From the NCBI GenBank assembly GCA_011947345.1, contig JAAVTG010000380.1, positions 1 through 64,000 on the forward strand: DNA of 64,000 nt, read 5' to 3'. The stretch's first letter is position 1, and each line of letters starts with the position of its first letter. Source of the stretch: Phytophthora quininea (Eukaryota > Oomycota > Peronosporomycetes > Peronosporales > Peronosporaceae). Under the pieces are notes generated by a model. That model was not told the DNA's origin, made no database searches, and saw only the letters and a list, made by a program, of their open reading frames with translations. Position numbers and translations under genes: made by a program. Below are positions 43,181 to 53,885 of the stretch, one piece after another.

Positions 43181-44108
43181 ATGAGTTCTTCTGCAATTGT
43201 GACGCTGCTTCACCTGACCACGGCTGCCATCCAGATCGGCATGAACTTGAGTCCGGCTCCAGATCTCTACCGAGTCCACAAATTCAAGTCCACGCGCCAA
43301 CTGGCGTTGCTCCCGTTGGTGCTCATGTGCTTCAATAACCACCTGTGGCTGCTCTACGGACTGCTCACTGGGAGCTACTTCCCATTGTGTGCTGCAGCTT
43401 TCGTCGGAGAAGTCGCCGGAATTGTCTTCACGTCCGTCTTCTATCGGTGGGCTCGCAACATTCTGGAAGCTCGCAGAACCTGCGGAATCACCGTCCTCGG
43501 TGTGGTCGCAGTCACGATCTACTTCTCTCGGTGTCTTTGGCAAAATCAACGTGACGTTCGAGCAGTTGGTGCAGTCGCTGGGCTACGTCGGAGCGGCCAT
43601 CAATATTTGTCTCTACGCGTCGCCGTTGGCCACCGTCAAGGTGGTAGTCGAGACGAAATCGTCGGCCTCGCTGCCTATCAACTTGTGCTTCATGATCTTC
43701 CTCAACTGCTGCATGTGGACGGCCACGTCCATCGTGGACGACGACATGTTCGTGCTGATTCCGAGCGCCATCGGCCTCGTGTTCAGCTTCGTGCAGCTCC
43801 CGCTGTGCTTCATCTACCGACGCACGACACCCTACACGGATCTCGACACTCAGCTGGAAGAAGGCCACGGCACCAGTTGCAACGACAAGATCAAAGTGGG
43901 CAGGCAAAGTGTTCTACCCACGACGTACCGCACCGTTCGACCGTCTCGAATTGCTCGGTTCGCCAGCTACCAATTCCAACGTGCCGAAGGAACGCCACTC
44001 ACTGCATTCTCGCCAAACCCGATGCAGGGAGCTCTGTACTCGCCAGTGGCGGGTGATCTGGACGACCTCGAGCGCCAGCCATTCATCATGACTCCCACTG
44101 CAGCGTAA
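43181..44108 (+). CDS. SWEET sugar transporter SW12 (group A, divergent)
   Basis: MSSSAIVTLLHLTTAAIQIG, LSPAPDLYRVHKFKSTRQLA, LLYGLLTGSYFPLCAAAFVG, FYRWARNILEARRTCGITVL. One base is lost near 43515, then FGKINVTFEQLVQSLGYVGA, YASPLATVKVVVETKSSASL, NLCFMIFLNCCMWTATSIVD. All four prolines are present (SPAP, LPLV, SPLA, SLPI). The C-terminal tail is the longest of the set (about 95 residues, Arg/Thr/Ser-rich) and contains a loose motif copy, SPNPMQGALYSPVAG, followed by an acidic end. Confidence 0.88.
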
Positions 44109-44369
44109 AAGACGTAGAAGTAGAGGAAAATGTCATCTTCACGTTTGTCTTGTCCGTTGTTGCGACCACCGAGGTGATGCTTCCCAGCGTCGCTGATCGT
44201 GGTCCTGTACATCCAATCCAGTGGATTACGACGGTGCTAATAGCACTGCTACGCCTCGCCTCGCCTTGGCTTACGAACCGAGCTGCTGGTGCTGTGTCCG
44301 TCCCATGCTCTTTCATTCTGCATTTCGCCAAGCGTCGAGTATCTTCCTTTTGCTGAGACCAGACGAGCG

Positions 44370-45166
44370 ATGACGCACAGTACAGCCGTGCTGGTGATCA
44401 AGACCATGGCGGCCTGCACGGGCATGATGATGATCCTGAGCCCAGCCATCCTCATCTACCGCGTCTTCCAGCAGAAGGACGTGGGCGTGGCCTCCATTAT
44501 TCCCCTCGTGGCGCTGCTCTCCAACTGCCACGTCTGGATGATCTACGGCTACATGATCGAGAACTGGTTCCCCATCTTCTGGATCTACTTGGTCGGGGAC
44601 TTTATCGGCATCGTCTTCCTCTGCGTCTACTGGAAGTACACAGCTCGCCGTCGCTACGCCAACAAAGTGCTGCTCATCATGTTGGCCATCCTCCTCGTCA
44701 TCAGCGTCTACGCCATCATCGGCAAGCTCGGAGTGACTGACCAGTCTCGGGGAATGTCGGAATGGTCATGGGATACCTGGCGGATGTATCGGCCACCTGC
44801 ATGTACGCAGCACCGATGGAGAAACTACTGCAGGTGCTCAAGTACAGATCCGCAGCCTTCATCAACCCGCACATGGTGGTCGCTGGACTGGGCAATAACA
44901 GCCTCTGGTTCACGTACGGCATCCTCACACACAACTGGTTCATCATCTCTCCCAACATCCTCTTCATCTCGCTCAACTCGTTCACATTGGTGCTTTGTGT
45001 GCTGTTCGACGCCAAGACCCACCCACTGCCTGCAGATTTCCACATCCAAGGAGACAAAGACAACGAGTCCAAGGCCAGCATCAGCTGCAAGCCTGACAGT
45101 GCACTGCCCAGTCCAGTATTCGCAGCTCTCCGCTCCCCGTTGGAGTCTGTCCACGTGTCAAAGTAA
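44370..45166 (+). CDS. SWEET sugar transporter SW13 (group B)
   Basis: MTHSTAVLVIKTMAACTGMM, LSPAILIYRVFQQKDVGVAS, MIYGYMIENWFPIFWIYLVG, YWKYTARRRYANK. One base is lost near 44750 (after VTDQSRG), then MVMGYLADVSATCMYAAPME, KYRSAAFINPHMVVAGLGNN (fourth proline kept), LWFTYGILTHNWFII and LFDAKTHPLPADF. Tail LPSPVFAALRSPLES. It ends 35 bp before the convergent SW14. Confidence 0.9.
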
Positions 45167-45201
45167 AGAGGAATGGACGTGTATTGCTTCACTAGTTGAG
45201 A

Positions 45202-45988
45202 TTACAGCGAGCTGACTGCCTGGAAGTTGGTCGAGTCTTCTGCTGGTTTGTGTGGGGTGGCGCTGGTTTCTGGGAGCTCTTGGATGTCGCTGGTGCTGTG
45301 GTCTTTGGTGGTGACGGGCAGAGATTGTTGCTTGGGGTTGAAGAAAAGTAGAGCACGATCTGGACGAATGGCAGCGCCGTGCAGAAGACGCCGAGTCCAA
45401 ACACGAACATGTCGTTGACCACGAGGCCGTAGAGAATCCACAGCGCGTTGTCCACGAAGCCGGCGCAGCACATCGCCAGCGGGATGGAGGAACCGGACTT
45501 GGTCTCCAGCACGTGTTTGATGGTCTCGAAGGGCGACATGTACAGGAAGAAGCTGCCTGCAGCCGTGATCCAGCCCGTGATATTGCCGACAGTGCCCATG
45601 CTCTGGTGGGTGACGCCTTCATGACCCAGAACGGCATACGTCGTGCCCAGAGCTGTGAATACCAGTGCGAATGCTACAGCTTTGATGGTGTACATGCGGA
45701 ATTCAGTGTAGCAGAAGTGCACGGCCACATAACCCACAGCCAACAGCTCGCCGACGAGGTAGGTCACGAGCAGAGGGAAAATGTCGTTGGTGACGTAGCT
45801 GTAGATCATCCTGCAGCAGATTCCAGCATGAGACCGTGGAGCTAACAGTGGTGATGATTCTGTGCGACCTACCACAAGTGGCAGCTGATCCCGAGCGCTA
45901 CGAGGGGCAACACCGCCACCGCCACCTCGTCCGTGTCCTCGTTCTTGCAGATCTGGTTGACGAGGGTTTCCTTAATCGTACAGGTCAT
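45202..45988 (-). CDS. SWEET transporter SW14 (group A), first helix missing
   Basis: Exon 2 (45202-45810) carries helices 3-7: MIYSYVTNDIFPLLVTYLVG, HFCYTEFRMYTIKAVAFALV, MSPFETIKHVLETKSGSSIP, NALWILYGLVVNDMFVFG. A 62-bp intron sits at the usual place. Exon 1 (45873-45988) reads NEDTDEVAVAVLPLVALGIS before the splice (helix 2), but upstream there is only MTCTIKETLVNQICK. The TM1 hydrophobic stretch and the [ST]Px[PS] turn are not found in any frame. One frame break near 45350 leads to a tail ending EDSTNFQAVSSL, the common motif with SS for SP. It may be 5'-truncated by rearrangement, so function is doubtful. Confidence 0.75.
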
Positions 45989-46618
45989 GGGGCATAAGAT
46001 CAGTCCATTCACATTAAAGCCTCGGCCTCATAGAGTGAGGTCGATGGGCGTGGGCGCGCGTAGGCGGCGCCAGCCCGAGAGGAAGTCGGAGAGGCCAGCC
46101 CTGGGTGAGGAGTGGGTTTAAAGCGCGCGACCGAGGCGGCAGTGTGCCGGCGATTGAGCTGTTGGAGCTTGGTGTTGTCGCGCCGCCGCCGAAGAGCAAA
46201 TGGCTGGCCTCTGAATGGACTGGTCTTCGAGCATCTTGCGATGGGAAAACCTACCCGCCCGGGGACTACATGCTGCAGCCCCGTATGTTAGGTAGAAAAC
46301 CATGGCACTTGGGCGTGCATCTATTCGGGCGAGGCCGCGCTGAGCGAGGTGATGACCTTCCCTGCAGGAAACCTCTTTTTCCCCGTCGCCTTCAGCTCCT
46401 TGGAAAATCCCACTAGGCTTCGCTGCCATCAGCACCACCATCCAGACCCCCATTCCTTAAGTGGAGCTGTCATGTCGAGACTCGACGGTGCCATGTGCAT
46501 GCAGGACATCCGGAGCTTGGAGACCTTGGGCTGGTTCAAACACGAAGTGCTTTGGCTCTCATGCACGTGCGTCGAGATTTGGGAAATTGGCTGCTCTATT
46601 TGCTGGAGATATTCTACA
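45989..46618. other. Interval between SW14 and SW15
   Basis: 630 bp. It may contain the rearranged 5' part of SW14. A frame at 46105-46416 (ELGVVAPPPKSKWLASEW) looks coding-like but matches no family I know. Confidence 0.35.
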
Positions 46619-47419
46619 CTAACGTCTCTGGAGGCGACTGCAACGCCTTGAATGCCGGACTGGGGGTGTCGACGCCTGTCTTGAGGCTGGCGCTGGTCTT
46701 GGGGTCATCTCCGCCGCTTCATTGACGTCCTCCTGCGCAGTCTGCTGGAAGTCTTCGGGCAGCGGATGTGTCGTGGGATTGAACACCAAATAGAGCACCA
46801 GCGTCGACGAGTTGAGCGTCATGAAGAAGATGTTGGGTCCGATGATGATCCAGTTGTGTGTGAGGATGCCGAACGTGAACCACATGACGTTGTTGGCCAA
46901 ACTGGCTGTGACCATGTGCGGGTTGATGAACGCGGCGGACCGGAACTTGAGCACGTGCAGAAGCTTCTCCATCGGAGCGAGATACAGGCAGACGCCAACG
47001 GCGTCGCAAATGATGCCGACGGTCGTCCCCACCTGACTACGAGTCTGTCCTGTATGTCCGTAGCCCCCGATGATCACGTACAGTGTGGCAATGACCAAGA
47101 CGACGAATGCCGTCCCCAAGACTTGCACGAACCGTCGACGCTGCTTGGTGTATCTCCAGTAGACGGCGAGGTAGCACAGTCCGCAGACGTCTCCGAAGAG
47201 GAAGACCCAGAAGACGGGGAACCAGTTCTCAATCATGTAGCCGTAGAGCATCCACATGTGCGAGTTGGCCAGCAGCGTGGCCAGAGGAACGACCGACGCC
47301 ACTCCGACGTCTCTGCGTTTGAAGATCCTGAACATGAGGATCGACGGGCTGCAGATGAGTCCAAGCGACGTCAACGCCGCCAGGACGTCGACGAAGGTCA
47401 AGACTGCGCCGTGCACCAT
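46614..47419 (-). CDS. SWEET sugar transporter SW15 (group B)
   Basis: MVHGAVLTFVDVLAALTSLG, CSPSILMFRIFKRRDVGVAS, MLYGYMIENWFPVFWVFLFG, YWRYTKQRRRFVQ, GGYGHTGQTRSQVGTTVGII, LAPMEKLLHVLKFRSAAFIN, PHMVTASLANNVMWFTFGIL, LVFNPTTHPLPEDF. The main frame runs past the conserved tail to a stop at 46619-46621. A one-base shift near 46670 restores TPSPAFKALQSPPET and TAG at 46614-46616. I chose the ATG at 47419 because it aligns with the other group B starts; the frame is open further upstream. Last gene of the array. Confidence 0.9.
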
Positions 47420-47993
47420 TGCAAGTGTGGTGAATTGAAGAATGGCAGCAACTTGACCACCGCAGGAGGTTCGCCATGGGACAGTTGACGCTTTTAACGA
47501 CAAAAAAGTGTGTGATGGTCTGGCTCAACTTCGACGCTCGAAATGATGAGCGTTGGAATGTACGATCGCCTCTGTTGTGATAACCGAAGGAGAAATTGCT
47601 TGTGGATTGGAGTGCAAGCTACGAACGTGCTCGTGGTGGCGAGGTAGAAGCTCTCGGACATCGGCACCAAATTGTGTGCCTGTCGTGTTTTGGGCGTTCA
47701 CGCGATCGCTCTGACGTTATCTGGAGGACACTCAGCATCGGATTGCGTCTCTGCTGAAACTGGGGACCATGACTGTGGAGGAGATCAGTCAGGCCCAAAC
47801 TGAGGGCGTTTGCGCTCTCTTGACCGTACAAATCCACATTTTTCGAAGCGATTAAAAAATGACTAACCATGGCCACCCGAATATGGGAAGAAGGGTGTGG
47901 AGGGATATCTAGACTTCCATGAGTATGATTCGGCGGTGAACGATGCCGAGTTTCGGGACGGACGTAAATGGCCTTGCTGTAGTCGTTAAGTAT
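47420..47993. other. Interval between SW15 and the multi-helix gene
   Basis: 574 bp with no recognised gene; should hold the SW15 promoter. Confidence 0.4.
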
Positions 47994-49738
47994 TTACCGG
48001 TACTGATCAAACCGAAATGTGAAATCCACGCCTGAAGCCAAAAGATTTCGTGTCAGTGAAATAAACACAAGTGCTGTAGCTGGAGTAGACGTACCGAAGT
48101 GGACAATCCGAAAGCAAACAGTAAGCACTATCCACAGCATTAACTTTCCTTGAATCAACGGCATCTGCGTCTCCAATAGAAACGAGAGCTGGTGAATCGT
48201 CCACATCCCGCAATTTCGCTTGATCACCATTGTTAACAGCACGAACGACACAACCTGCAGCAGCCCGAAAATGAGCACAGGAAACACCGTGCTGCCGACA
48301 TTCTGAGGAGTGACGCCGGTCAGTTCTGTGTGATAACGAGCGCTTGGGAGGTACACCATCACTGCGACGTAGCTAGAATAGAAGAAGGGCATCAATGCCT
48401 CCACATAGGCTGTGGCAACAAGGCACTCGAGCGTGAAAAGGATTTCGAGCGAGTCTCGCAGGACCGTCGTTGATTGCTGTGAGGACACTTTGCCTTTGAA
48501 TCGAACAAAGTTTGGTTTTGCTGGAACCATGGGAATGATGGGGTGGATCGCGCGACTACGAGTTCCAAAACAGCACAGATTAGTTTTGTTTCGACTCGCC
48601 AGAATGCTTCTTGACCTGTCGACGCCTGTCGACCGGATAGAGCGGTGTAGCTTGCTTTCGATTGGAATGCTCGCGAGAACATCCAAACGAGTCTTCTCTT
48701 CGGGCGGTAAACAATGGGAAGACATGAGTAAATGGCGATATTGGCCCTGGCCTGATTCTCGAATCTCTGGGGATCTTCACACAGTGCATTGAGAGCGGTC
48801 ACAATGCTATCAATTCTGTCTGTTGGTCCATTTCCTCTACGCAGTCTCGACAAAATCGTTGCAGTGCGGCGATGCAGCCCGTACACCATGACGATCGTCT
48901 GCCCTAGATCTGTGACAGTGATGGCCGTGACTGCCGCAGCGGAAGTAGCGCTCTGCATGCACGTGGCGATGTAAATGGCGTTGAAGAAGTCTACCGTGAA
49001 GATGACGGCTTCTGGCATCATATCTTCCATGTGGGAGATGCACTGTAGTATGACATTTTTGACGGCCACCTTGAGTATCGGCAGGAAAAGTATCACTGCG
49101 AGTTGGTACTGTGATCCTTGTGCTTGTCGGAACAAGGCCTCATATCCCGGATACAAGAACGCTAGCAGAACTTGGGCGACCACGAAGCAGAGATAACGAA
49201 GGGATTGGCGACGCTGCCGTAGTATTTGGTAGAGGATTTGGCTGCCCACCACAACTCGAAAGGAGATGATGAGAATCACGTAGAACAGTGGGGCCATGAG
49301 CAGGACGAAGAATGGCACTGGAAACATAAAGTAAGCCGCAACCGGCACGCCAGACACCGCAGTAAACAAAATCGACGCGCAAATGGAAAGCACCATCAGT
49401 CGACGCCCCGATATCGTGACGCCGTCGATCAGATACGTGGCCTGGCGAGTGATCGTGTGCCCTACGATGAAAGCCAGGAGCAGTGTCCGGATCCAAAAGC
49501 CATAGTTCTCTCGCCAGCCTGCCCTGGGACTTTGAAGCGGCACCAACTCCTCCAAAGCAACGTACACGGTCACGGGCAGCGGCGTCACCAAGCAAACGAA
49601 CAACACGTGGCCCGTCGACATTTTGCTGGAGTAGGCGTGAAGCGCGAGCATCCGTTCGACAGAGTATTTGCCTCCATAGTAGCTGACCTGCAATCGCTTC
49701 CATGCCCGGAACAACTTGACAAACGGAGTGCAGCCCAT
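47994..49738 (-). CDS. Unidentified polytopic membrane protein
   Basis: About 580 residues from MGCTPFVKLFRAWKRLQVSY. At least nine hydrophobic helices are visible, among them VLFVCLVTPLPVTVYVALE, LMVLSICASILFTAVSGVP, FMFPVPFFVLLMAPLFYVIL, LRYLCFVVAQVLLAFLYP, and after the frame change VFPVLIFGLLQVVSFVLLTM and LMLWIVLTVCFRIVHF. A soluble loop rich in Arg/Ser lies between the two blocks. One frame change near 48715 (IAIYS then SHCLPPEEKTRLDVLAS). It resembles the large uncharacterised membrane-protein families of oomycetes but I cannot name a domain. Confidence 0.75.
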
Positions 49739-51344
49739 CTTCTTCCTACGACAACGGCGAAGCTAGTGCTGTCGTCTTCCTCTGACTTTTAGGCAAAGCC
49801 GGCACTTTGTTGACGAGTGTCAGTTGATAAGACGCAGCTGCATAGACGACCTATGAACCACCACCAATGATAAGACGCAGCTATTCTTGCTGTTGAAGAC
49901 GATCTCAAAAATGGTCTCCAGCGCAAATCGAGCAGACATGTGTAAGATAGGAATGGCGGCGAAGTTAATGGAGGGAATCGGGATGAATTTCCCTCAATTA
50001 AAGGTCATTAACCTTGATCAATCGCCGTAGAGGAGACCTACACTGGCACACGTAGTCCTTCCTGATTTGAATTAGTGGTCTTCTGGTAGCTATATTCGTA
50101 CTAGCGCTTTGTCTTGCGGGTGTTTTTCTTCTTCCTGAAAGCTGTTTAACGATTCGTCTTGCTTGCCGAATTCGTGTAGGTGCTCAGGGGAACGCTATCT
50201 CGACACTTACGCGAATACACAGTAATCACTCGAAAAATGCCCCTGATATTAAACGGCCGGTTCGAGGTTGCTCTATCCAAATCTGTTGCCCAGTTTGTCA
50301 GCGCTACAAGTATAGCTTTTCCTTCTAGAGCAAAAGGAGGCACTACCAGAAGCTTTTGGTGCAGAGCAACGTTTCCGGACCACTAAGGCCTGCCAGATTC
50401 TGGTTCCTTCCTGCTACGTTGTAAGGAGTTCTTACGCTTGTTGATGTTCATACATTCATACCACATTACCATTGATGTTTTCGCACAGTTAAGCCGCAAA
50501 GAAGCAGTTGCTGCTATCAAAGCGATCGAAAACCTCAATAAAGGAGGAATATCTGCTGACTCAAACTACATGTAACAGAACAATCTCCCGCTTTGTCGGA
50601 CCAACTAATGAAAGCTCGTACAACGACATTGTGCGACCTAGTGGCGCCGAAGCAGCAGGACCCACTGAACAAATTACGCCAGCTGAAAGCGAGCACCAAC
50701 AGTTTATTAATGCGGTTGTCGATGACAAATTAATTACGGCAGGAACTTGAAAAGTGTACAGCAAGACTGGAAAGGTGAAGTTTGGTTGGTGAACCACCGA
50801 TTCAAAACGCTATTTGCCTCAGCGTGATCCCCAAACTATTTAGCTGCAGGGTTTGTAGCGCGAGTATTTGGCGGATTTTACTGTGTTTGCCAAATGGATT
50901 GCCATCTTTCAATATATTGATCTTGCTTTCACTTCCTAGCAGATCTCTCTCTCTAAGCCGCCGAAACTTCCCCCAAGCTAATGAAGAGAAATTTGCAATT
51001 TCTCTCTCTAAAGAGGTTTTAAGATCGTGCTTCATGAGTAAGCCTTATAGGTAACATCGGATCTGTCGACGACACACTGTTATCGCCGATAACCCATTGG
51101 ATGTGCCTGCAAATCTACCCGCTGGACGGCTGGATGCGTAAGGCTTTAGTTCTCGGTGGGGACCTGGCCATTGTATGCAATACCACGATTCTGCGTAAAC
51201 TCTTTCAGCAATTGCTTTAGGACGGGCGGATTGTGGCAATTTGTGAGAACGGGATTTGGTGTCCGAATAGCTTCCTATACATCTTGTCCGACAGTCTCAC
51301 TTTCGAATTCGCCAGCTCCACGTCACCGGACGCTCAACATCGCA
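49739..51344. other. 1.6-kb gene-poor interval, relatively AT-rich
   Basis: Frames at 50146-50343 (minus), 50508-50750 (plus) and 50802-51035 (minus) are 65-80 codons with protein-like composition (for example LNILK and FSSLAWGKFRRLRERDLLG) but no family match. They could be fragments of old transposons. Base composition is lower in GC than the flanks. Confidence 0.35.
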
Positions 51345-52274
51345 ATGCTCGCAGGAGCCGCTTTCCTATCGGCCGTCATTTCGGCAGGCCTTGATCGCTA
51401 TGCCGACGCCCACGGCTACCTCAAGGAGCCGAAGCCGACGTGGAAAGGAGGATCGCCCAACGTAAACTGGATTACCAACGTCAACTACTGGGGCATTAGA
51501 TCCGGAGGCGGCCAAGTGGGCAAATTCAAGACCATGGACAAGGAGAAGGCATGGGTGTCTAGGACATCATTCTGGACATGGTCGGCAGCAACGTTTGTGG
51601 CAACACAGTCGCGGATGGAGACGCGCAGCCGATTCCATCGGACGGGAAGGCGAAGTGGAAGGGCAACGAAGGTGGCGGGTTTACACACACAGTACTAGTT
51701 CAACAACTTCGCGGTTTATTTCAAATTCTCAAGCGCTGCGTTTGCATAGGGGCCTTGCGAGATCTACTTTGACGACAAATTGGTTCTCCAGAGCGACGAC
51801 TATGAGAACGAATTCCCGGGTGGCGCCGTCGGTTCGAATCAAGCATTCGACATGCCCGTGGACTATTCATCTTGCACCGGCAAGTGCACTATGACGATCT
51901 ACTGGCTGGTATTCCAGAACAAGCAGTGACAGAGCTACGATACTTCAATCCGAGCTGGAAGCGCTATGATGCATCGGCCAACAATTGAAATGCCGTATGA
52001 ATTTGAATACTTAACTGCGTCCCGCTCTCTGGAAGTGGTGGGTCAACAACGCAAACGCAGTCGCCTGGGTCTTCAGCGTCGCCATCCACGGTCCAGTCGC
52101 CCACAGACTTCTTCGACGACCGAGAAAACACGAACTCCGTCTGCGGATAGCCCGACGATGCAGCCTACCCTAGCGCCATCGACTCAGGAGATCCAAGCAC
52201 CGTCGACCGAGCAAACTGGAGCTACCTCAATGCAGTGGACTCATTATGAGCAGCAAAGTTTGCCCGCGTCATGA
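51345..52274 (+). pseudogene. AA17-type lytic polysaccharide monooxygenase relic
   Basis: MLAGAAFLSAVISAGLDRYADA is a signal peptide ending just before HGYLKEPKPTWKGG. The N-terminal His of the mature protein is the first copper ligand in LPMOs, and HGYL-x-x-P-x-x-x-W is typical of the oomycete AA17 family, which oxidatively cleaves pectic polysaccharides. Later pieces in other frames are DMVGSNVCGNTVADG, GPCEIYFDDKLVL, FDMPVDYSSCTGKCTMTIYW and a Ser/Thr/Pro-rich linker. The pieces need several frame changes (near 51560, 51690 and 51745). A TAG directly precedes GPCEIYF, and another stop follows WLVFQNKQ. Overall more damaged than other genes here. Confidence 0.7.
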
Positions 52275-52550
52275 GACACCGCATCCCCCTTTTTGTGGTC
52301 ATCATTTCGAGTGGTCATCACCATCTGAATGTCCATTGCTTTAGTAAACGGCTCCGGTGACGTGAAAAGCGAAAGCCATTGCGTCAACTGCTACGCTAGC
52401 TCATCGAAAAGAGCTCCCATTCAGTCTGTCACACCTACAGGAATGCAGTGGCACGCCTTTCGCAGCTTGCGAAAGCTGCAGCTCGGTTCATTTCTCAATC
52501 CGACAAGTCCCAATCAAGCGACTCATTCCCCACCACCGCCACTGATCCAA

Positions 52551-53691
52551 ATGTCCTCTGTCACGGCCGATTACAAGCTCTTCACTCCGCTCAAGCTGAG
52601 CGAGGGCTTGAGATCAAGAACCGCATCGTGTACGGCCCCACCACCCGAGCACGCTCAGACCCGGAGACGCACGAGCTGCTGGAACGCAACATGGTCTACT
52701 ACGAGCAGCGTGCCGGTGCTGGACTGCTCATCACCGAGGGCTGCGGCATTTCGGAGCAAGGATTCGGTTGGTATGGAGCCCCCGCGCTGTTCACGGATGC
52801 GCACGAGAAGAAGTGGAAGGAGTTGGTGGACCGCGTGCACGCCAAGGGTACCAAGATTTTCCTGCAGTTGTGGCACATGGGACGTCAGTCGCACCCGTCC
52901 TTCCACCCGGACGACCAGGTCGTCTCGGCGTCAGCTACTCAGTATGAAGGCGGCACCACACGCAACGCCAAGGGTGAGCGTGTGGGGTTCGAGAAGGCTC
53001 GCGCCTTGAAGACTGAAGAGATCCCGGAGGTGGTCGAGATGTACCGTCAGTGCGCTATCCGAGCCAAGCGCGCCGGCTTTGACGGCGTCGAGGTGCACGG
53101 TGCCAACGGCTACCTGGTGGACCAGTTCATGCAGTCGTCCACGAACCAGCGCACGGACAAGTATGGCGGCTCGTTCGAGAACCGCTACCGGTTCCTCGAT
53201 GAGATCGTCGAGGCGTTGAAGACCGTGTATCCTGCAGGCCGCATCGGTGTGCGTCTGTCCCCGAACGGCGTCTTCGGCGGCATGGGCAGCTCTGACAACA
53301 ACGAGATGTTCACGTACGCCTTCGAGCGTCTGTCAGAGTATGGATTGGCCTATCTGGCCATGCTGGACGGCTTTGGATTCGGCTACTCGACCGAGAGCTG
53401 CACGCTGTCCTGCTTCGACGCCAAGAAGGCCTTCAAGGGAAACGTCATGGCCAACAACAGCTACACGCGCGACACGGCCGAGGGGTCATCCGCAGCGGTG
53501 CCGCCGATTTCGTCGGCTTTGCTCGGCTGTTCATGTCGAACCCGGACCTGGCCGAGCGTTTCCAGAACGACTGGCCGATCAACCCCGTGCCGGACTACAA
53601 GTACTTTTGGGATGCCAGCATGGGCGAAAAGGGCTACCACACGTTCGAGCACTACAAACCTACGAATGGCAAGGCTCAGGTGCATCCATAA
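52551..53691 (+). CDS. Old Yellow Enzyme (FMN ene-reductase) OYE-1
   Basis: About 380 residues from MSSVTADYKLFTPLKLSEGL. A one-base shift near 52610 leads to KNRIVYGPTTRARSDPETHE. Core motifs are LQLWHMGRQSHPSFHP, the substrate-binding HGANGYLVDQFMQSSTNQRT (His/Asn pair plus catalytic Tyr), DKYGGSFENRYRF, and RIGVRLSPNG. The frame breaks again near 53486 at a G-run just before the phosphate-binding IRSGAADFVGFARLFMSNPD, then runs to TAA at 53689-53691. Family members reduce activated C=C bonds (oxylipins, quinones, nitro compounds) with NADPH. Same gene family as the three copies at 60-64 kb. Confidence 0.92.
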
Positions 53692-53885
53692 GCGGCTAGA
53701 CCCACATAGAGCAAAGCTTTATCACTTGTTTTTCAGTGAGGTACATTAGTGTCATTAAGCTCTGTTGGCTGACGACTCTCAAGCTTCATCACTTGGCTAA
53801 AAACGTATCCGACTTTTCAACGGACGTTCGCCGACCAATTTAGGTCCTTATTGCTCGCTCCACGGCGACTGCATCTCAGCACACC

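Noticed and set aside
46105..46416. Coding-like frame between SW14 and SW15
   Set aside because: Some stretches look protein-like but there is no match, no clear start, and an antisense frame of equal length. Left as unassigned.
50508..51035. Possible transposon ORF pieces
   Set aside because: Two short frames on opposite strands look protein-like, but no transposase, reverse transcriptase or terminal repeat can be recognised.
53480..53500. Programmed ribosomal frameshift in OYE, since all four copies break at the same G-run
   Set aside because: The run length varies (4, 4, 3, 4), the required shift differs between copies, and many unrelated genes break at runs too. Sequencing indels explain it better.
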